Of a stretch of DNA of 54,713 bases, positions 49,100 to 54,713 are shown piece by piece. The position numbers and the translations under genes are program-made. Source of the stretch: Halorhodospira neutriphila (GTDB lineage: Bacteria; Pseudomonadota; Gammaproteobacteria; Nitrococcales; Halorhodospiraceae). The first letter of the stretch is position 1, and each line of letters opens with the position of its first letter. The notes under the pieces are model-generated. The model did no database searches. It worked only from the letters and a program-made list of their open reading frames with translations, and was not told the DNA's origin. The stretch spans positions 1 through 54,713 of the forward strand of contig NZ_NRSH01000001.1 of the NCBI RefSeq assembly GCF_016584055.1. The letters run 5' to 3'.

Positions 49100-49885
49100 C
49101 TAGGTGCTCGCCCGGCGGCGGCGCAGCGGGCCGGCCGCCAGGGTCGCCAGGCCCAGCCCGAGGATCGAGGCCGTGCCGGGGAGGGGGACGTTGTTGACCT
49201 CTGTGCTGATCTTCTCCACCACGGCGTTCTCGAAGTCCTCGAACGTCTCGGCGGTGAAGACGGCGCTGTCACTGCCCGCCGGGGCGCCGATGACGTTGTT
49301 CCGGTAGTAGTCGGTGAGGCTGATACCGGTGTTCTCCTCGATGGGGAGGCCGTTGATGATCATGCCCTCAGCGATCGCCCGGTCGCGGGCGTCGGCAGGC
49401 TCGCCCAAGGTGTTGTCGGTGCCATCGCCTGAGATGTCGATGACCTGCCGCTCCTGGGCGACGAAGTCGTTGGTCTGGATGGCGTTAATAGACCAGTCGA
49501 TCGCCTGGGAGATCCCCGTAAGACCGCTGGAGGAGCGCGACGCGGCGTCGATGGCGTCGGCGAAGCTGTTCGCCTCGGTGGGCGAGGAGATCTGTGTCCA
49601 CCCGACCTGCGGGGACTGCTGGTTTGCGCTGGACCACTCCATGTAGGTCACGGCGATGCTCCCCAGCGCCCCGTTGGTGATGGCGTCGTGCACCTGCGGG
49701 TTGCGGAACGCCGCCGCGTACCCGTCCTTCTGGGTCTCGTAGCGGGGGTTGTTGATGCTGCCCGAGACGTCGACCCCCAGGACGAGCTCGTGGTCGACCG
49801 GGATCGGCTGGGCCCAGGCCTGCGTGGGAATGGTGATGGCGAAGGCGATCGCGCCGCCGATCAGCGAAAGGTTTGTCCGTCTCAT
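49100..49885 (-). CDS. Secreted VWA-domain (DUF1194-like) protein with PEP-CTERM-like anchor
   Basis: ATG 49885 with AGGAG upstream gives a signal peptide (MRRTNLSLIGGAIAFAITIP, cleavage near AWAQ). 261 residues. VDHELVLGVDVSGSINNPRY contains the MIDAS D-x-S-x-S, with the GDGTDNT-type Thr/Asp loop in VIDISGDGTDNTLGEPADAR. C-terminal NNVPLPGTASILGLGLATLA then an Arg cluster (PLRRRRAST) has the PEP-CTERM plan: short motif, hydrophobic span, basic tail. Probably sorted to the surface by an exosortase. Confidence 0.85.
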   Translation of the reverse strand: MRRTNLSLIGGAIAFAITIPTQAWAQPIPVDHELVLGVDVSGSINNPRYETQKDGYAAAFRNPQVHDAITNGALGSIAVTYMEWSSANQQSPQVGWTQISSPTEANSFADAIDAASRSSSGLTGISQAIDWSINAIQTNDFVAQERQVIDISGDGTDNTLGEPADARDRAIAEGMIINGLPIEENTGISLTDYYRNNVIGAPAGSDSAVFTAETFEDFENAVVEKISTEVNNVPLPGTASILGLGLATLAAGPLRRRRAST

Positions 49886-50249
49886 GGTGATTGCTCCTGA
49901 TCCTTGTCCTTGCTCCTTGTGGACCTCTTTAGAGGGGGGCGTGGCGGGCATTGCAAGTGTCGTGCCGCTATACATTAAGCGTTGATTTCACGGGATCTTT
50001 TGCGGAGCGGGTGGAGGCGCTGAGCCGGGATGTGTAAACAGGGTCGACGGAGGAGGGCGGACAGGCGTCGGAAGGCTTGACACTTCCGGCCTGGGGGCGG
50101 GCCGTTCGGCGTTCCCTGGGGCTACAGCTGTAAGGGGAGTCGACGGAGGCGGGTACCCGCCCGGCGTCGACCTCGCCTCGCCGGTCGGGCGATAATCGCG
50201 GCGGGGGCGGTACCCCGCCCACCGGCAACGCCCTTGGCGAGGAGGCCCT

Positions 50250-50822
50250 ATGGGCTCGGCTGTTGAGCTCTACGAGAAGCTGCGCTCCGCCCCCGACGAT
50301 CAGACCCGCGCCCGGCTGATCGCCGAGGCCTTCGAGCAGATGGAGGAGCGCTACCCGGAGATCACGGACCTGGCCACCGCCAGCCACGTCCGCGAGAGCG
50401 AGCTGCGCCTGCAGAAGGAGATCGAGCAGGTCCGGGCGGAGCTCAAGACGGATATCGAGCGCCTGCGCGGCGAGATGCACGAGGCGGACGGGCAGCTGCA
50501 GAAGGAGATCGAGCAGGTCCGGGCGGATCTCAAGACGGACATCGAGCGCCTGCGCGGCGAGATGCACGAGGCGGACGGCCAGCTGCGGAAGGAGCTCGAG
50601 CAGCTGCGCACCGAGATGCACGCCATGGACGGCCGGCTGACCAAGGAGATCGCGCAGCTGCGCAGCGAGATGCACGCCATGGATGGGCGGCTGACCAAGG
50701 AGATCGAGCAGGTCCGCGCCGAGCTCGCCCACACCAAGGTGGAGGTCCTCAAGTGGACCGCCGGGATGCTGGCGGTCCAGCTCGGCCTCTTCGGCGCCTT
50801 GGTCAAGCTCCTGGTGCCCTGA
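50250..50822 (+). CDS. Coiled-coil protein with C-terminal membrane segment
   Basis: 190 residues. LYEKLRSAPDDQTRARLIAE starts, then a long heptad region built of near-identical units (LQKEIEQVRAELKTDIERLR GEMHEADG style; two 29-residue units followed by 18-residue units with EMHAMDGRLTKEI). The last about 25 residues (WTAGMLAVQLGLFGALVKLL) span the membrane. Resembles DUF1640-type proteins. Two 87-bp DNA repeats lie within 50410-50590. Function not known. Confidence 0.75.
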   Translation: MGSAVELYEKLRSAPDDQTRARLIAEAFEQMEERYPEITDLATASHVRESELRLQKEIEQVRAELKTDIERLRGEMHEADGQLQKEIEQVRADLKTDIERLRGEMHEADGQLRKELEQLRTEMHAMDGRLTKEIAQLRSEMHAMDGRLTKEIEQVRAELAHTKVEVLKWTAGMLAVQLGLFGALVKLLVP

Positions 50823-51002
50823 GCGGCCTCCAGCGTCGACGCCGGGGCCCGGCCCCGGGCGGCACGGGGCCCGCGCCGCGCGCCTGGACGAGCGTGCCCT
50901 GTTGCCACAAGATAGTCGCCTTATCCGCAGCCCCGTCCGGCCCGCCAGGGGCCGCCTTGCCGCGGGGGCGCCACGACACAACGGAGCGAGCAGCCGGAAG
51001 GT

Positions 51003-53465
51003 ATGGACGAGCAGTATCGACCGCAGCAGATCGAGGCCGAGGCGCAGGCGTACTGGCAGGAGCACGACAGCTTCGCGGCGCGGGAGGACGACCCGCGGCC
51101 GAAGTACTACTGCCTGTCGATGTTCCCCTACCCGAGCGGGCGGCTGCACATGGGCCACGTCCGCAACTACACCATCGGCGATGTGGTCAGCCGCTACAAG
51201 CGCATGCAGGGCTACCACGTCCTGCAGCCCATGGGCTGGGACGCCTTCGGCCTGCCCGCCGAGAACGCCGCCATGGAGCGCGGCGTGCCGCCGGCGGCGT
51301 GGACCCGCGAGAACATCGCCGCCATGCGCGAGCAGCTCAAGGGGCTGGGCTTCGGCTACGACTGGTCCCGGGAGCTGGCCACCTGCGACCCCGAGTACTA
51401 CCGCTGGGAGCAGTGGCTCTTCACCCGGCTCTACCGCAAGGGGCTGGTCTACCGCGACACCGCCGTCGTCAACTGGGACCCGGTGGACCAGACGGTGCTC
51501 GCCAACGAGCAGGTCATCGACGGCTGCGGCTGGCGCTCCGGGGCGGTGATCGAGCACCGCGAGATCCCGCAGTGGTTCCTGCGCATCACCGACTACGCCG
51601 ACGAGCTCGTCGACGCCCTCGACGGCCTGGCGGGCTGGCCGGAGCAGGTGCGCACCATGCAGCGCAACTGGATCGGCCGCTCCGAGGGGGTCGAGCTGAC
51701 CTTCGAGCTGGCCGGCCGCGACGAGCGGCTGAGCGTCTTCACCACCCGGCCGGATACCCTCTACGGCGTCACCTACATGGGGCTGGCCCCCGAGCACCCG
51801 ATCAGCCTCGAGCTGGCCGAGCAGGACCCGGCCATCGCGGCGCTGGTCGAGGAGGCGCGCACCGGCGGCACCTCCGAGGCCGAGCTGGCCACCCGCGAGA
51901 AGCGGGGCGCGCCCACCGGCCTGGCGGCGCTCCACCCGCTCACCGGCGAGCGCATCCCCGTCTGGGTGGCGAACTTCGTGCTCATGGAGTACGGCTCCGG
52001 CGCGGTGATGGCCGTCCCCGCCCACGACCAGCGCGACTGGGAGTTCGCCCACGCCTACGGGCTGCCCATCCGCGACGTGGTCCACCCGGCCGACGGCAGC
52101 GAGCTGGACCTCGGCGAGGGCGCCTTCAGCGACTACGGCGTGCTCGTCGGCTCCGGGCCGTTCACCGGCATGCCCTCGGAGCGCGCCTTCACGGCCATCG
52201 CCGAGCGCCTCGAGGCCGAGGGCCGCGGCCGGCGGCGGACGCAGTACCGGCTGCGCGACTGGGGGGTCTCCCGGCAGCGCTACTGGGGCGCGCCGATCCC
52301 CATGGTCCACTGCGAGCACTGCGGCGCCGTGCCGGTCCCCGACGAGGACCTGCCCGTGACCCTGCCCGAGGACGTCGAGATCACCCCGGGCGGCGGCTCG
52401 CCGCTCAAGCGCATGCCCGCCTTCTACGAGACCACCTGCCCCGCGTGCGGGGCGCCGGCGCAGCGCGAGACGGACACCTTCGACACCTTCATGGACTCCT
52501 CCTGGTACTTCCTGCGCTTCGCCTGCGCCGGCCAGGAGGGGGCCATGCTCGACGGGCGGGCGGACCAGTGGACGCCGGTGGACCAGTACATCGGCGGCAT
52601 CGAGCACGCCGTGCTCCACCTCCTCTACGCCCGCTTCTTCCACAAGCTGCTGCGCGATGAGGGCCTGGTCGGCTCCGACGAGCCCTTCACGCGGCTGCTT
52701 ACCCAGGGGATGGTGCTCAAGGACGGGGCGAAGATGTCCAAGTCCAAGGGCAACATCGTCGACCCGCAGGCGCTCGTCGACCGCTTCGGGGCGGACACGG
52801 TGCGGCTGTTCACCATGTTCGCCGCGCCGCCGGACCAGTTCCTGGAGTGGTCCGACTCCGGCGTCGCCGGGGCCCACCGCTTCCTGCGCCGGCTCCACGG
52901 CCTGGTCCGCGACCACCTCGCCGGCGGCCCGGCGCCGGCGCTCGAGCCGGCGGCGCTGAGCGACGAGCAGCGCGCCCTGCGCCGCAAGGTCCACGAGACC
53001 ATCGCCAAGGCCTCCGACGACATCGGCAAGCGCTTCACCTTCAACACCGCCATCGCCGCGGTCATGGAGCTCTCCAACGCCCTGGGCAAGGCGCAGGGGG
53101 ACGCCAGCGACGCCGGCCGCGCGGTGATGCAGGAGGGCCTGGAGACGGCGGTGCTCCTGCTCGCGCCGATCACCCCGCACCTGTGCCACCACCTCTGGCA
53201 CGCCCTCGGCCACGAGACGCCGGTGGTCGACGCCGCCTGGCCCCAGGCCGACCCGCAGGCCCTCGAGCGCGACGCGGTGGAGCTGGTGGTCCAGGTCAAC
53301 GGCAAGCTGCGCGGCCGGGTGACGCTGCCGGCCGACGCCGGCGAGGACCAGGCCCGCGAGGCGGCCCTGGCCGAGCCGAACGTCCAGCGCTTCGTCGAGG
53401 GCAAAGAGCTCAAGAAGGTCGTCTTCGTGCCCGGCAAGCTCGTCAACGTGGTGGTCGGCTCTTGA
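51003..53465 (+). CDS. leuS: Leucine--tRNA ligase
   Basis: Charges tRNA-Leu. 820 residues, class [21 protein letters not shown] holds the HIGH motif; CP1 editing domain around [20 protein letters not shown]; zinc-type [16 protein letters not shown] and [25 protein letters not shown] in [20 protein letters not shown]. Anticodon-binding C-domain complete. It begins the leuS-lptE-holA operon with overlapping starts. A weak promoter-like TTGCCA lies upstream. Confidence 0.98.
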   Translation: MDEQYRPQQIEAEAQAYWQEHDSFAAREDDPRPKYYCLSMFPYPSGRLHMGHVRNYTIGDVVSRYKRMQGYHVLQPMGWDAFGLPAENAAMERGVPPAAWTRENIAAMREQLKGLGFGYDWSRELATCDPEYYRWEQWLFTRLYRKGLVYRDTAVVNWDPVDQTVLANEQVIDGCGWRSGAVIEHREIPQWFLRITDYADELVDALDGLAGWPEQVRTMQRNWIGRSEGVELTFELAGRDERLSVFTTRPDTLYGVTYMGLAPEHPISLELAEQDPAIAALVEEARTGGTSEAELATREKRGAPTGLAALHPLTGERIPVWVANFVLMEYGSGAVMAVPAHDQRDWEFAHAYGLPIRDVVHPADGSELDLGEGAFSDYGVLVGSGPFTGMPSERAFTAIAERLEAEGRGRRRTQYRLRDWGVSRQRYWGAPIPMVHCEHCGAVPVPDEDLPVTLPEDVEITPGGGSPLKRMPAFYETTCPACGAPAQRETDTFDTFMDSSWYFLRFACAGQEGAMLDGRADQWTPVDQYIGGIEHAVLHLLYARFFHKLLRDEGLVGSDEPFTRLLTQGMVLKDGAKMSKSKGNIVDPQALVDRFGADTVRLFTMFAAPPDQFLEWSDSGVAGAHRFLRRLHGLVRDHLAGGPAPALEPAALSDEQRALRRKVHETIAKASDDIGKRFTFNTAIAAVMELSNALGKAQGDASDAGRAVMQEGLETAVLLLAPITPHLCHHLWHALGHETPVVDAAWPQADPQALERDAVELVVQVNGKLRGRVTLPADAGEDQAREAALAEPNVQRFVEGKELKKVVFVPGKLVNVVVGS

Positions 53466-53956
53466 GGCGTCTGGGGCGCCTGGCCCTGGTCGCCCTCCTC
53501 GCCGGGGCGCTCAGCGCCTGCGGCTGGCAGCTGCGCGGCGGCTCCGGCGGGCTCTCCCTCGACGGGCAGGCGGTCCAGGTGGTGGACGAAGCCGGCAGCG
53601 CGGCGCTGCGCCGGGCCGTGCGCAGCGGCGTCGAGGGGGCCGGCGGGCGCCTGGCTTCGGGCCCGGAGGCTGCCGACCTGGTGCTGACGCTCCACGGCCA
53701 GGGCTCGAGCCGGGAGGCGGTCTCGGTGGGCGTCAGCGAGGGGGAGCGGGAGTACCGGCTGCGCTACCGGATCGACTACAGCGTCCGCGAGCCCGGCGGC
53801 GAGGCGCTGATCGCCCGGGAGACGGCGGGTGCCGAGCGGCGCTTCACGGACCCGGCGGGCGGGGCGGATCAGCGCCGCTCCCGGGAGGCGGAGCTGGCCG
53901 CGGAGCTGCGCGACGAGGCGGTCCAGATGCTGATGCTGCGGCTCCAGGCGCTGTAG
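53462..53956 (+). CDS. lptE: LPS-assembly lipoprotein LptE
   Basis: The TTG start at 53462 overlaps the leuS stop (TTGA). 164 residues. The signal peptide [19 protein letters not shown] ends in lipobox LSAC, then GWQLRGG, the typical LptE start after the lipid Cys. [20 protein letters not shown] and [16 protein letters not shown] match. Acts with LptD in the outer membrane. Confidence 0.9.
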   Translation: MRRLGRLALVALLAGALSACGWQLRGGSGGLSLDGQAVQVVDEAGSAALRRAVRSGVEGAGGRLASGPEAADLVLTLHGQGSSREAVSVGVSEGEREYRLRYRIDYSVREPGGEALIARETAGAERRFTDPAGGADQRRSREAELAAELRDEAVQMLMLRLQAL

Positions 53957-53958
53957 GG

Positions 53959-54713
53959 ATGGCCGCCGAGCGCCCGGAGGCCCTCCACCGCCGCCTCGAG
54001 GCCGGCGAGCTGCCCCGGGTGTGCCTGATCGCCGGCGAGGAGCCGCTGCTCCAGCGCGAGGCGGCGGACGGGGTGCGCCGTGCGGCCCGGGAGGCCGGCT
54101 ATACCGAGCGCGAGGTCCTCGACGTTGAGGCCGGCTTCGACTGGTCCCGGCTCACCGAGGCGGCGGGGACGCCCTCGCTGTTCGGCGACCGGCGGCTGCT
54201 GGAGCTGCGCATGCCCGCGGGCAAGCCGGGCCGCGAGGGCGCCGAGGCGCTGCAGGCGTACTGTCGGGCGGTGCCGCCGGATACGGTGCTGCTGGTCACC
54301 TGCAACCGGCTCGAGCGCTCGGGCCGGGAGTCGGCCTGGGCGCGGGCGCTGGCCGAGGCGGGGGTCTTCGTCTACTGCTGGCCGGTGCCGGCGGAGCAGA
54401 TGCCGCGCTGGGTCGAGCAGCGCCTGCGCCGGGGCGGGCTAGCGCCGGAGCGCGAGGCCGTCGAGCTCATCGCCGAGCGCGCCGAGGGCAACCTCCTCGC
54501 CGCCGATCAGGCGGTGGAGAAGCTGCGGCTGCTCGTCGGCGCCGGCGCGGTGGGGGTCGGGGAGGCCGAGCAGGCCCTCGCCGACAGCGCCCGCTACGGG
54601 GTCGACGACCTGGCCGACGCCGCCCTCGACGGCGAGCTGGCGCGGGCGCTGCGCATCCTCGCCGCCCTGGAGGAGGAGGGGGTGCAGCCGCCGCTGATCC
54701 TCTGGGCCCTGGC
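53959..54713 (+). CDS. holA: DNA polymerase III delta subunit, 3' end cut off
   Basis: Starts ATG 53959, two bases past the lptE stop: MAAERPEALHRRLEAGELPR. VCLIAGEEPLLQREAADGVR is the HolA start, GFDWSRLTEAAGTPSLFGDR and ELIAERAEGNLLAADQAVEK follow. The clamp-loader delta subunit opens the sliding clamp. 251 codons are visible; the gene runs past the window. Confidence 0.92.
   Translation, partial: MAAERPEALHRRLEAGELPRVCLIAGEEPLLQREAADGVRRAAREAGYTEREVLDVEAGFDWSRLTEAAGTPSLFGDRRLLELRMPAGKPGREGAEALQAYCRAVPPDTVLLVTCNRLERSGRESAWARALAEAGVFVYCWPVPAEQMPRWVEQRLRRGGLAPEREAVELIAERAEGNLLAADQAVEKLRLLVGAGAVGVGEAEQALADSARYGVDDLADAALDGELARALRILAALEEEGVQPPLILWAL

Noticed and set aside
48906-49103. 65-residue frame starting MMGFEPTTPTLARLCSTTEL
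   Set aside because: The antisense translation of tRNA-Gly; not a gene.
49968-53213. 1081-residue minus-strand frame opposite leuS
   Set aside because: A shadow of leuS and the coiled-coil gene; no recognisable motif.

Overview
The window is a piece of a high-GC gammaproteobacterial chromosome. Gene content and order (thpR-recA-recX-alaS-lysC-csrA-tRNA-Ser-tRNA-Arg at the left, leuS-lptE-holA at the right) fit a halophilic Ectothiorhodospiraceae such as Halorhodospira. That assignment is inference from gene order, codon use and acidic proteins, not from a database match. Most of the very long minus-strand reading frames opposite alaS, the RND pump and leuS are GC-driven shadows.

Layout. (1) 1-7.8 kb: housekeeping block. 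RecA is interrupted by a 369-residue LAGLIDADG intein. (2) 7.8-12.7 kb: degraded mobile DNA beside tRNA-Arg: an N-terminally truncated tyrosine integrase, a frameshifted fragment of an IscB-type (RRXRR/RuvC) protein, a small phage-type gene, an endonuclease III-like gene, and an AAA ATPase followed by a PD-(D/E)XK-like nuclease. The last two are candidates for an uncharacterised defence pair. (3) 12.9-16.5 kb: an IS1380-family element split by a complete IS1634-family element with a 6-bp target duplication. (4) 16.6-37.7 kb, almost all minus strand: a surface or flagellar glycan island. It holds pseB, pseC, pseH, pseG and pseI of CMP-pseudaminic acid synthesis, but no classical pseF. Between pseC and pseG lies a six-gene block: aldo/keto reductase, Gfo/Idh/MocA oxidoreductase, SDR, SpsF-like cytidylyltransferase, a second NeuB-like synthase and a PIG-L deacetylase. 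Downstream of pseH lie a formyltransferase and a formyltransferase-GNAT fusion. A PglK-like flippase/ABC transporter and an EPS-type MarR regulator head the island. An AT-rich cassette (30.2-35.5 kb: GT2, an oxidoreductase fusion, rfbF and an IS481-family element) is inserted between two copies of the transporter's 3' end. (5) 37.7-42.3 kb: a toxin-antitoxin island (HepT/MntA, a second HEPN/MNT pair, a broken VapBC, an intact FitAB-type pair, RES/Xre) punctuated by four copies of a dispersed repeat. (6) 42.5-48.8 kb: a zinc-ribbon protein and a three-gene RND efflux operon. (7) 48.9-54.7 kb: tRNA-Gly, a secreted VWA protein with a PEP-CTERM-like tail, a coiled-coil membrane protein, leuS, lptE and a partial holA.

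How it works together. The glycan genes form one long run with 4-14 bp overlaps, so they are probably co-translated. The expected product is pseudaminic acid plus a second, unidentified nonulosonate-like sugar, with N-acyl variation by deacetylation and formylation. A run of ten C at the start of one formyltransferase could switch that gene on and off. GC-rich core genes alternate with AT-rich inserts, so the island looks assembled from transferred cassettes. IS elements, direct repeats and broken genes mark the joints.
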